Part shown: in pieces, positions 12,241 through 41,628 of the stretch
How positions within the stretch are numbered: the first letter of the stretch is position 1
Layout of the letters: each line of letters opens with the position of its first letter
DNA from: Typhlomys cinereus
Taxonomy: Eukaryota > Chordata > Mammalia > Rodentia > Platacanthomyidae
Length of the DNA: 64,000 nt
Direction of reading: 5' to 3'
Assembly: GCA_023101885.1 (NCBI GenBank)
Contig: JALPQD010000833.1
Span: 365,255 to 429,254, forward strand
Notes under the pieces: model-generated
What the model was told of the DNA's origin: nothing
The model's input: the letters and a program-made list of their open reading frames with translations, nothing else
Database searches by the model: none
Translations under genes and position numbers: made by a program

Positions 12241-12860
12241 AGACGCTGAGTAAATTCGGAGGAACACACGTTCCACCACTCCCAGGCGGCAACTCTGCCA
12301 GATCCACAGCCGTCCATCAGGAGCCACAGTGCCAGGGCACTAGCACACCCCGGAAAACCTCCGGGGACCGCTGGTCTCGACAGACACGACTCGTACATGA
12401 CAAACACCAAAGAAAGAACCGGGGCCGTCTCGCCCGGCAGAGGCGCCCGGAGCGTCCCCACCTGCGCGAGCTCATCCTCCTGCCGGGAGCGTCTATACCC
12501 GCCGGAACAGCTGCGCCCTGGACGACCCTCCCCAGGGGCCGCTACGCCCTCGGGAAACCGATTGCAGACGCTCTGACCGCCACCCTACCAGCATCTGGCG
12601 GAGCCCCCTTTCGCGTATCACTATGGTGGGAAAAACTGGGGCGCAGAATAACTGCGGGGCGCCTCAGGCCTCACTGCAGGCAACTGGCAGCAGCCATGTT
12701 GGCGTCAACTGCGCATGCGCGAAAGTTGATCCCCGGATGTGGCCGCAAGCACCGCGGTTTCTCAAGACTCCGGAGCCCGCTGGGGAGGGGACGTCTCCAG
12801 CGCGCGGTCCGCTAGAGCACGCGGCCAGGGGGGCTCTCCGCGTGTGTTCGTACTGTCACA
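12240..12860. promoter_or_regulatory. CpG island, probable promoter of the - strand zinc-finger gene
   Basis: A GC-rich, CpG-dense block sits in an otherwise AT-rich neighbourhood. It contains the palindrome GCGCATGCGC at 12711-12720, which is the NRF1 consensus. The next bases on the - strand include GCCAACATGGCTGCTGCC. A plausible - strand donor (CAG then GTGGGG) lies near 12462. The block does not contain PGK1 exon 1. Long open frames across it (for example 12003-12815, +) reflect GC content. Assignment to the zinc-finger gene rests on orientation and position. Confidence 0.6.
12711..12720. promoter_or_regulatory. NRF1 binding-site palindrome
   Basis: GCGCATGCGC is an exact match to the NRF1 consensus, within the CpG island. 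NRF1 sites of this form usually lie close to the start of CpG-island transcripts. Confidence 0.7.
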
Positions 12861-15445
12861 ATTTAAGGCCACTGTGGACTCACGGACAGTCACTGCCTAC
12901 CATGGTTTTGGTCCTTTGAGAGTGCATCTGGGCATGATCACGACCTGAATTCAAGCTGTCCAAGCGCCTCAGACTCCCGTCATTTTTTATTACAGCCTTA
13001 TCTTCTACTGTGTAACGTGACAAAATTCTTCTTACAGACAAAAAAATGTCAAAAATTCATGCAGGAACGCCATACTTATTGACAATTATAAATTAAAAAC
13101 GTACGTATATTTAGAATTAAGAGAACGGTTAATACTTCTAAATATATTCTGAATGATTGTTACAGAAAAATCAAGTTCTAGGAAACAGTGATAAGCAGAA
13201 AATGATTAGAAAGGAAATAAATGTTCTCGGTTGCATGAACGTATATACAGAATAATTTTGACAGAAAAAAATTCTCAATATGGACATAGTTGAGACCCCA
13301 GCACTTGGCAGGAGTAGGAGTTCAAGACCATCCTTGGCTAAACAGCAAGTTCCAGCAGCCTAGGCTACATGAGGCTCTACCTCTGAAAAAAGAGAAGTAG
13401 AGGAAACTCCTTTGGAAAAGGGAAAAGAGTGCACATCCTACAAAAAAGTGGAACAAGTGGAATGCATAGGCAAGAACTGTTTCTGTGTCATGTTCTTAGA
13501 GAAGTTAAAGGCAGGGATGTCCAGCATCTTGGAGATATGATGAGTGAGGTAATCAAGAGGGCAGTTTGAGAAACTAATCTTATTTTTTCAAGTAAGCTGA
13601 TGCTATCTCATAGATGGGACAGATTTTGAGGTATTTGTGCCTCTTTGGAGGCAGGGAGCCCGGGTGCAAGAGGTGGCCTGCGCTTGCCCTCTTGCCATTA
13701 ACCCTTTTGTCTAGGAGGTTGCCTAAGGGAAATGACCCATGGTAACAGGATACTTAATCCTCTTTGGAATGCACTTTCGGGCTGGCAGGGGCCTGGGCAG
13801 GATATTTAAAGATGCTGTTGCCAGTGGCCTGAAAGGAAATAGAGTGTTCCGAGGCCTTTTATTTTTGAAGATTTCCTTGGAAATGTTTGAATAGTGCTGT
13901 TTCCTGTAGCCTACCTTTGGGAGGGCGGTTGGTGTTGGGGACATAGAAAAAATGAACAGTCTCAGTAGAGCTGTAAGGTTTGGTAATCCTCTGCCGGCCA
14001 AGAGGAATGGCTGGTGAAAAGGGCAAAAATCATGGTCCTTAGTGAGCGATGCCAGCAGTTTTTAGTAGTGGTTGCAGTAAGAATTGATATTTCAAATCAC
14101 AGAATTACTGTTTGGAGAATGTAACACATATAATAAGAGTTAACTCCTTTATCTTCGTTAGCTAGTTGTCAAAACCTTGATAATATATAAACCTGTTTTT
14201 CTTAGTAACTGTGAGCTAGATCCCTACCCTCATTTCACAGGTAAAATCACTTAGAATGGTCTTGGGATGGGGTGAGATCACTGGGGAGGGGGATGGAAGC
14301 AGGACATTTTGGGCTACATAGTGTGCCGCCTTCAATTCATGGCGCCAGCACTTATACCTTAACTTCGTCATACTCCCACACTTGCCTCAAGAAGAATTGG
14401 TGTGTAGAAATGGGAAAATCACATGAAAAAACAAGCGCAATACAACAGTGACAAACACCGCTGTTATAGAACCCTTTTCTCATCTGGTCCCCAATCCCTA
14501 TTCATGTCCACCTTCTCCCACTCACCGAAAACCGACCCGAGTCTCAAACACGCCTAAAAACCTTCATCCTCGCCTCTTCTATGGAAGAAAGTTAACCGTT
14601 GAGTGAATTTTTAGCCAATCTCTGTCCACTTCCTTTTATAAATTGCCCATAGTTCCTGTGGTCTTGTAGCACCTTTCACCATTTTCTTCCTCTTTTCTCT
14701 TGCGCTTTTTTTTTTTTTTAAGAGACTCTTATTTATGTTGCCTGCGTACTGCTTGAAGGGCGTTGTGTTGTGTAAACTCGGTACTCGACCTTAGATTTCC
14801 TCCTAGTTTGAAGGCTCCAGACTCTTCATAAAAAAGAATGAAATTCTCTAGATGTGTTTTAGTTGGAACATTTCTTGGGGATGTGGTTTTCAAAAAGACC
14901 CCAAAAAGTACTGAAGCAAAGAGAATCAATCCTGTGTTGCCTTGCTATCTTCGACCCAAGTCAGGCCTCCTTCAAAGGCCCCCTCTCATCGCACTCGCTC
15001 TGTCTACCTACCGTCGTCTAGCCAACTGAGTGTACCATAAGGCACCTTTAGCTTCCCAGTCTTTGGGGATTAGTTCTTGGGGTAGGTGTTTTTTATTGTT
15101 TTAAAGTAGTAGATACCACATTAGAATAAGTATACAATCATACTCTTTATACTCTTAAATGAGCACAGCTATGTAAAGTAAAGCAGTGTAAGTACCAATC
15201 CCGTAGCCGAAAAACCCCAACTGGGGTTCTATTCCAGTCACTGCTCCCACCCTTTTCCCATGGCTAAGTGCTAATTTATCTTTTAAGGTCCCCTGTTAAG
15301 GTCCATTGCTTAAATGCATTTGCGTAAGTATTTAAGGTGAGATTTGAACTTGCAGCTTATTTAACTCATTGAGTACCATACTTGTAACCTTTGAGGGGAC
15401 TGAAGTTGATCTTGGCTCTGAAACTGAAAGTGTTTTCTTTTTCAG
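12861..15445. other. sequence 5' of PGK1 exon 2
   Basis: Mostly unique AT-rich DNA with a B1-like fragment at 13280-13395. I looked here for PGK1 exon 1 and a GC-rich promoter and saw neither. The pyrimidine tract CTTTTTCAG at its end is the acceptor for exon 2. Confidence 0.5.
13280..13395 (+). repeat. B1-like SINE fragment
   Basis: CCCCAGCACTTGGCAGGAGT, GGAGTTCAAGACCATCCTTG and CTAGGCTACATGAGGCTCTA follow B1 block order. The 5' end is missing and the tail is an interrupted A-run. Confidence 0.65.
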
Positions 15446-34596
<19,151 letters not shown>

Positions 34597-35005
34597 TAAT
34601 GTCCTCTCTTTTGGTTCCTGTACACAACCCCTAAATCAACTTAGTGTTTTCTGCATCTCCATTTGGTGTTAGCGCCAAGATTCACCTAGTGGCCAAGAGA
34701 TGCAGCACCAGGAACCTTTAAACAGTGGCACAGCATCTCAGCTCATCTGCACCTCACCGGGATTTGTCTACATCCTTCAGGATCCCATTGAAATTTCTTA
34801 GTAACTAAGGCTTGTGCATTCTAAAGTGCATCTATTTGTGTTCCACCTGTTAAGAGAAAGTGAGCTGTGTTAGCTTCATCCTCTTTCCAATGTCAGCCTC
34901 TGATTAGCTTTGTTACCCACTGTTCATGACTCAGCATGGAAACATTCGATTCCACTTGTAGGCAGTGAGAAGTTGATGAATAAACAATCAGTGTCCTCTC
35001 AATCT
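34597..35005 (+). other. PGK1: PGK1 3' UTR
   Basis: About 400 bases follow the known mammalian PGK1 3' UTR, with recognisable blocks TCAACTTAGTGTTTTCTGCA, GGCCAAGAGATGCAGCACCA, CAGCATCTCAGCTCATCTGC and GACTCAGCATGGAAACATTC. It ends shortly after the polyadenylation signal. It is somewhat shorter than the human one. Confidence 0.85.
34979..34984 (+). terminator. PGK1: PGK1 polyadenylation signal
   Basis: AATAAA in the context GATGAATAAACAATCAGTGT, matching the conserved position at the end of PGK1 mRNA. Cleavage is expected about 15-20 bases further on. Confidence 0.85.
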
Positions 35006-35111
35006 TGGGATTTTTTTTTTCCTCTCATACTTTGTTAAGAAGGATAAGAATAGAATCTTGAAGGGAATCTCAGCTATTTACATTTCTTTCTTTGATTTTA
35101 CTTTTTTCTCT

Positions 35112-35420
35112 TTTTTCCCCCCCCATGTGCATGTGTGGGTATATGCTTGTGTGGGTGTGTGTAGATGTGTGTGTGTGCAGAAGGTGGCACGGTGTGTGTC
35201 TGTGGAGGATCAAGGGTGACTTCGGGAATCATCCTGGATTGCTTGACCACCTTTTTACTTTGCTTTGGGGTTTCCCAGGCTCTGCGTTCCAGGGACAGAA
35301 GTACAGGCTTCCACCATTTCTGCTCAAGAGTTTTTACGTGAAATCTGGGATCTGAGCTCAGATTCTTTTTGCTTGCAAGGCAAAGGCTTAACCCCCCTGA
35401 GCGATCTCTCTAGTCCTATC
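35112..35420 (-). repeat. DIP-like SINE
   Basis: Antisense older-type copy: GTGTGTCTGTGGAGGATCAA, GGTGACTTCGGGAATCATCC, CCTGAGCGATCTCTCTAGTC. It is the first repeat downstream of PGK1. Confidence 0.88.
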
Positions 35421-36069
35421 TACATTTATGAACATAAAGTTTGGCTGCTTGTCACAAAAACAACAAAACAAACCCTAGTTTGTTCCATTCCTGATTCCCC
35501 TCCCCATTATCTTTCTGGTATTTACCTTCATTTTTCTAAGTAACCAACTGTTAGCTTCTGGAGATTTTGAAAGGTCTACTAGCTTCATAGCTGGAAGAGT
35601 GAGGATTTTATACCTGTGCTTCTCCTCTTTGGTCCTCCCAGTGCTTGGGTGGTAAAGAAAGGATCAGAAATTTAAGGTTGGACTTAGTTGCCTAGTGAAT
35701 TTGAGGCCAAGAAACTCTTTTAAAAAAAGCTTCCATTATGATTATAAATGCTATTCACAGCTGAAGTATTTGGCATGCTGTATTTATTGCATAATTTTAG
35801 TTTCTTTGTAGCTAATAGTTTTTTAAGCACATTTTCATGTCATTGATTTCATTTCTGTATCTGTCAGAAAGATAAACATTCCAGTATGTGCGAACACATC
35901 TGGTGGTTTGTTAAATTTATTTCGCACTGGAGTTCTTGGTGCGTTTCTGCTCCAAGTGTTACCCTGAGATTCCCTGGCTCCCTCTAAGAAATTTTTACTT
36001 TCCTTGCTTCTCGCTCCTGTTTCTTTACCTATTTCTTTTTCTTTCTTTCCTTCCTTTTTTTTTTTTTTT

Positions 36070-36337
36070 TGTTTTGGTGTGTGAGTATGTGTAGGTGTGG
36101 GTGGAAGAGGGTGTTGTGTGCCTGTAGAGACCCAGGGATGACTTCGGGAATCATCCTTGACTAGCCTACCTCCTTACTGCTTTTCTTTGGGTTTTACTGA
36201 CTTTGCTGTCTGGGGCCAGAAGTACAGGCTGTCACCACTCACCTAGAATTTTTATGTGGGATCTGGTATCTGAACACAAGTCATTTTGTTCTTGAGGCAA
36301 AGGCTTAATCCCTAAGACATTTCTCCAGCTCTTAGTT
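36070..36337 (-). repeat. DIP-like SINE
   Basis: Antisense copy: GTGTGCCTGTAGAGACCCAG, GATGACTTCGGGAATCATCC, CCCTAAGACATTTCTCCAGC. Confidence 0.85.
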
Positions 36338-36517
36338 TATTCTTTATCAAATAAAATTAGCAAACTCACTTGAGTAGGTATCCCTTCTCCCCTTTTTACC
36401 TTTCTCCTTTCCTTTCCTCCCACCTTCCTGTCTACCAGCTTCTGTGAATTTCCCTCTGGATCATCTGTTTTAGTGGGGGTCAGGTGCCTGTGGCACAATG
36501 TGTATTTTTCTTTTTTA

Positions 36518-36690
36518 AAATTTAATTTTATTTGCATGAATATGGTGCATACGTGCATGTGCCCATCAGGGCTGGAAGTGCACAATGCCAACATACCCAC
36601 CTGGCATTTTTTATGTGGGAACTGGGATCTGAATTCAGGACCTTCTGCTTGAAAAGCAGTCTTAACCCCTGAGCCATCTACCCAGCCCTA
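36518..36690 (-). repeat. DIP-like SINE, internally shortened
   Basis: The antisense copy jumps from a GCATGTGCCCATCAGG tail region to the body (GGCTGGAAGTGCACAATGCC) and ends TTAACCCCTGAGCCATCTAC. It resembles the shortened copy at 43248-43456. Confidence 0.75.
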
Positions 36691-37614
36691 TTTTTGTATT
36701 TAAATAGAGATTCTCTGATGATCTTGAATTTGCCGACCTAGATTTTAACTTACAATGATTCTAAATGCTGGGGATATAGGAGTATGCCACCATTTCTGTC
36801 TGATTTGCTTTTTATGTAACTACTGTTTTATGGACTTCCTGAGAAAGATTGCTCTAGAGGCAAAATCTTTTAAGAACTATTTCTGAAATGTCTTTGTTCT
36901 TGTAAATGTAATTGCTAATTTGGTAATATCTTTACCCCTCCTTTGCATCCACAAGGAATTGGTTCTAGGCACCCCCTCATCAAAACCTACTGATGCTCAA
37001 ATGCCTTGCATAAAATGGAGCATTTTCATATGTCCTATGTGTAGCCTCTGATCCTTTGAGTCATCTCCATATTACTCAAGATACCTAATATTAAATCATG
37101 TTTTAAATACCTCATGAAAAACATAGACATACAGGTATTTGTCTAATATTTTCAACCTTTGGATATATAGACATCACTGAATACAGTTAATTGTAGCTTG
37201 AACATCACTTTACCAGACTTGAAGGCATTATTTTATTGTTACTGTCAGTCAGACTGTTCTGATCCAACTATCATTAGGATTTTTCCCTTTTCATAGAGTT
37301 GGAGAGCAGAGGTGAAGATTTTAAAAAGGCCACGTTTCATCAGGATTTCTGTGTTGGATGTTTTACATGCAAGGTGTGATTTTCACCTCTATTAACAAAG
37401 AAATAGTTAAAAACTCCAATTTCACATGATCATTTCTGTTGTTAATTTTTAAAACAGAATGTTTTAGCGCTCTGAAGTGTAGTGCCCAATCCTGGTTTGA
37501 GGAGCAGGAATTTTAGGCCAATCTTTTTTTAAGGAGTTTAGAGGGAGCAAGTTAGTGGCTCAGCTGGACTAGAAGTTTAGCTAACTGACCACTTCTCCCC
37601 CTCCTACAAATAAC

Positions 37615-38728
37615 CGGTTATTTGTGTGTGTGTGTGTGTGTATGTGTATCAAAAGGCATTATGTGTGCCTGTGGGGCCTTGTGACTTTTTGAATCACCCT
37701 GGATTGTTCTACCTCCTCTTTGCTTTGCTCTTGAGTTTCCCAGGCTATGCCTCTCAGGATCAGAAGTACAGGCTGCTGCCATTTCCTCCCGCTTTTTTTT
37801 TTCCTTTTTCTATTTTTACAAGGATATTGAATATTCATCCCAGCTTTCCTCCCTCCCTTCCCTTCATCATTCCCTTCCACTCCCTTCCACCCATTCTGCT
37901 TATATGTTTCTATTGACCCCAGGGTTCACTATGGTTTGTCTACTCCTGGGGAGGGGGGTCAAAGCCTCTGTGGCCTATCAAGTTACCTCTCTTCAGGCCA
38001 CCCCATTCATGTGTGCATTTCCCTCCACTCATCCAGCTTTAGACCCAAAGAGTTCCACTGCAAGTTCCCATTCTATGGGTGTAACAGCTTCCTACAGAGC
38101 AGTTTGATATACTGTCTTCCCTAGTGCTCTATTTCCTTCCCTTTTGAGGGGGGATTGTTCTAGTTTATAGTAACAGGGATGTGTACCATTCTGACAAGTG
38201 GATCTTGAGTCCAGTTAAAAAGCTGTTGGTTGTCTCCTTGATATTTGTGCCTTTATTACACTGGTGGTCACCTGTTGCCAGGTGATTTATATTGCAACTT
38301 ACAGATCTCATGCCATTGATGGAGCTGGTGAATATTTCTCTCCCCCAGCAGCTTCTACAGTATTCCTTGGTACTGTGTAAGCTATCCAGCAAGGAGAAAG
38401 TCCTCAGACCAGTTCCAGTTGATATATTTTGCCCATGTTCTGTTACCCATTTGTTGCATCTTCAGTAATAGGGTTTTACTGACAGTTTTTTGAGAGCAAC
38501 CAAGAGCAATGGCAAAATCCTATAAAGTTTGGGGGCCCTTAAGACCTCTCTGACCAACATTTTATCAGGAACTGCCACATTCTTGTTAGAATTTGCCCTT
38601 GGGTTCTAAGTGGATCAGCTCTAGGCTTTTGCTCCTCAGCATTTTTATGTGAGATCTGGTATTTGAGCTCAGGATCTTCTGCTTGCGAGGCAGAGGCTTA
38701 ACCTCTGAGCCATCTCTCCAGTCCCAAA
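37615..38728 (-). repeat. DIP-like SINE interrupted by an L1-type insert
   Basis: Left half 37615-37792 ends at CTGCTGCCATTTCCTCCCG. The right half resumes near 38625 with CAGCATTTTTATGTGAGATC and ends ACCTCTGAGCCATCTCTCCA. Together they make one antisense element, split by about 830 bases. Confidence 0.8.
37793..38624 (-). mobile_element. L1-type 3' fragment inside the SINE
   Basis: Starts with a T-run, then TATTTTTACAAGGATATTGA and pyrimidine-rich sequence. It shares TATTTTTACAAGNATATTGA-like and TTGTCTACTCCTGNGG blocks with 44655-44862. This is an older L1 subfamily than the PGK1-intron copies, inferred from the shared end sequence. Confidence 0.6.
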
Positions 38729-39790
38729 TTACCTTTTTAAAAATGATCTCAAGTGTACTGAGAAACTGAAAAAAATGTACATAAACACCCATGCGTTCGG
38801 TACCTGTACTATAGTAGGCGGTGTCACATATCAATCTTTACTATATACCAAGTACTTTCTATTAGTCTTTATTTTCAGGATTTCTCACATGTATTTAGGT
38901 TTTAAATGTTTTTTTTGAGTTCATCCCAGGAACCTGCAAGGTAGGGAGAACCAACTCCCTCAAGTTGTCTTCTGACTCTTGCATGGATACCATGCTGCAC
39001 GCGTGCATGCACATACAAAGTTAATAAAGTAGTATCTTGCCAAATATTTTTACCCACCCACTGTGCTTGGACATAGTAGAGGGTATATAAGAACATCTGT
39101 CTTGAAGCAATTTACAAGCTAGTCAAGAAAGATCATGGTTAATGAATAACTTCTGAGCATATGAACTAGAATAATAGAACGATGTTCCTCCAGATTCAAC
39201 GAAGTATTAACTGCTGACAATGCTGCAAAGGCATGGATTTTAATTGGTAAATTCACTTCTAGGTCCCAGATTTTATAGATATATAACTATATGTAGGGGA
39301 AAAAACCCTTCATGGTATAATTTAAGAATTCAAATTTTCTTACAGAGGAAACTAAGAGTTGAACTCATGATCCTACCACAGCTTCCAGAGCACTGGAGTT
39401 CAAGGTGTGCACCATCATTCCCAGCTCAAATCTATTCTTCAGCTCATTGTTTCCTGCTTTTTGTATCCAAAATTTCCTTCTAACATACAGGTTTTGACAT
39501 ATCGAAAAGGACAATGGGGAGAAGAGACCTTCAATGCTGGCATCCCTCCCAGGAGCTATCTTCCAAAGGTTTTAGTACAGACCTTTATGTGTGCTCAAAT
39601 TCCCTCCAAAGGCACATGACAAGTACTTAAGATTTAAACCCATTTCTTTCCCATGAGTCAAAGCTGATTCTGGTAAAACAAGCCATCCCTGACATAAGAC
39701 CATCTGCTTAATAGATTCCATCTGCTTTCTTGCCTTCAGAATTACTGTGCTGTATTCACCTTCACTGAATCGCTTCAGTGGAAAATGAAA
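38729..39790. other. intergenic stretch between PGK1 and TAF9B
   Basis: Contains a truncated B2-like piece near 38920-39030 (CCCAGGAACCTGCAAGG, CTTCTGACTCTTGCATGG). Otherwise unique AT-rich DNA with no exon recognised. Confidence 0.4.
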
Positions 39791-39794
39791 GGCT

Positions 39795-41467
39795 ACTGAT
39801 AAGCTTAAATTTTTTATTAATAGCTTGGAACAAATACATTAATAATTACTTATAGAACTTCTTTTACAATTTCGAAAGAACTTTGACACACCAGTTAAAA
39901 CCTCACAACAGTCCTGTGAGGTAGGCAGGGTAGGTGCTATTTTCCCATTACTAGTGAAGAGAACAAGGCTCAGAGGTGAAATAAGGTCACACAGTTGGTA
40001 TATGAAGCTAGGACTAGAATCTAGGCCTTCTGGTATTCTGCCTCCCTGAGAACATTCAAGTAATGACATCCAATCCATGCTATATAATGCACATTTCTAT
40101 GTTATTGATAATATCTGCTTCTCTATCAACTTCCATAATGTTGAATGTTCCTAAACATTCAAACTATGATGAGAAATTTTGGCCTTGTTACTAGTCTATT
40201 TTTCTCACATGTGTCAAACCATCTTCCCTAAGATGGCACTTACTTTTGAGGATTCTTGGCTATAGATTCTAAACAGCATGAAGATTACAGAGCAACCCGT
40301 CCTAAGTTTTCCAACCAAGTGGTTCTTGCATTCTCGAAAGCTTTGTAGGCTTTTCTAATCGGATTTGTAGATGTGCATAAATATAAATGGAAAACAGGGG
40401 AAGGTGTTTAGATAACATTGAAAAACTCACTGCAGGGCACGGAAACAGGATTTGTGGATATCCTCCATAACAAGGAAAGCAGTGTGAAGTAAACCAATAG
40501 CAGGGCCCAAACGGTAGTGACAAAAGCATGTATGCATGTGGCAGGAAGAAAACTCGCTCTTCAGTGGTTTTGTTTAAGTCCAGTGTAAATTACTTATCAA
40601 GGCAGATATTAAGCTATACTATCTATGCTACACATGGTAGCACTATCAACTGGGAACACAACAGAATACAACTGATGCAAAACTGCCTCTCAAAGAGTAA
40701 AGTTCAACAGGCTGGAAAGGGAAGAGATAACACCCAACCACACTGGTACGGAGTGAAAACCAGTGAAAACCAGCAACGGCAAGTCTTCAGGGCCAAGGGA
40801 ACTACAGAACATTAGGCATGGAGAGCATATCTTCAAAGTTTGAAAGTGACACTGAACTATGTTATCAGGAAAGATATTTTGATAATTCCAGTTATGGCCT
40901 TATAAACTTAATGGGAAGAAACAAGGCTGGGAGGGCGGGGGTCACAACAAAAATGGGGTCTAGACAGGGAGCTATTTTGAGAAGGCCAAAAAAACAAATA
41001 CATTCAAAAGGGATTTAGAACTTCTAAATCCAGTGTTTCAAAAAAAAAAAACAAAAAAAACAAAAAAACAAAAAAAAACCTGTTTCTTAAATGAAAAGAC
41101 TGGGTCTAAAAAAAGTTACAGTGAAAGTGACTATTTCAATTCACAATGAAGTTAATCTGTAAATGTAAAGGAGATCGGGTGCCAGAGCAACTGAAACCTA
41201 AGTGCTGCTGTCAATGGAGCATGACAGAGAACAGTTTCCAAAAATAGGACTGCGGCACATGAAACTCTTTAGAAACAGTTGACGTGGGTATCTGAAGCCT
41301 AAAAACTTAGTACTGTTATTAAAAAGACAGCTAACAGTTTAAACTTGTGTGAAAAATGTTGTGACTATATTTTTCTAAGGTTAAACTTAAGATCTAAAAT
41401 GTTTGGTGTGATCTATGGGCTCAAAAGCAACTGCACTTTTTAAGTGCACGGCACATCTAATGGATTC
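39795..41467 (-). other. TAF9B: probable TAF9B 3' UTR
   Basis: Follows the TAF9B stop codon without an interrupting repeat other than an A-rich tract at 41040-41080. It ends near an AATAAA on the complement at 39818-39813. The length, about 1.67 kb, is inferred from that signal alone. Confidence 0.5.
39813..39818 (-). terminator. TAF9B: candidate TAF9B polyadenylation signal
   Basis: The complement reads AATAAA within AAGCTATTAATAAAAAATTT. It is the clearest signal downstream of the stop codon before intergenic repeats begin. Not proven to be the site used. Confidence 0.45.
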
Positions 41468-41628
41468 CTACATAGTATCGTTGTCATCGTCATCTTCATG
41501 TTTCCTCTTCAGTGGGTTCCCTTCATTGGCTGAGCTCTGTGACACCATGTTGGTAGTAATCAGAATATTCTTGGGCCCAATCATGGAAGGATTAATCAGA
41601 ACATTTTGAACTGTAGTTGTTGCAGGAA
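41468..41628 (-). CDS. TAF9B: TAF9B exon 7 with stop codon
   Basis: Acceptor TGTTTACAG. 161 bases, [52 protein letters not shown] and TAG at 41470-41468. The lysine-arginine cluster before the acidic tail looks like a nuclear localisation signal. Confidence 0.95.

Noticed and set aside
12003..12815. 270-codon open frame across the CpG island
   Set aside because: It is GC-rich with no recognisable domain or splice context. Long chance frames are expected in CpG-dense DNA.
12240..12860. CpG island considered as the PGK1 promoter and exon 1
   Set aside because: It contains neither the conserved start of the PGK1 coding sequence nor known PGK1 promoter blocks on the + strand.
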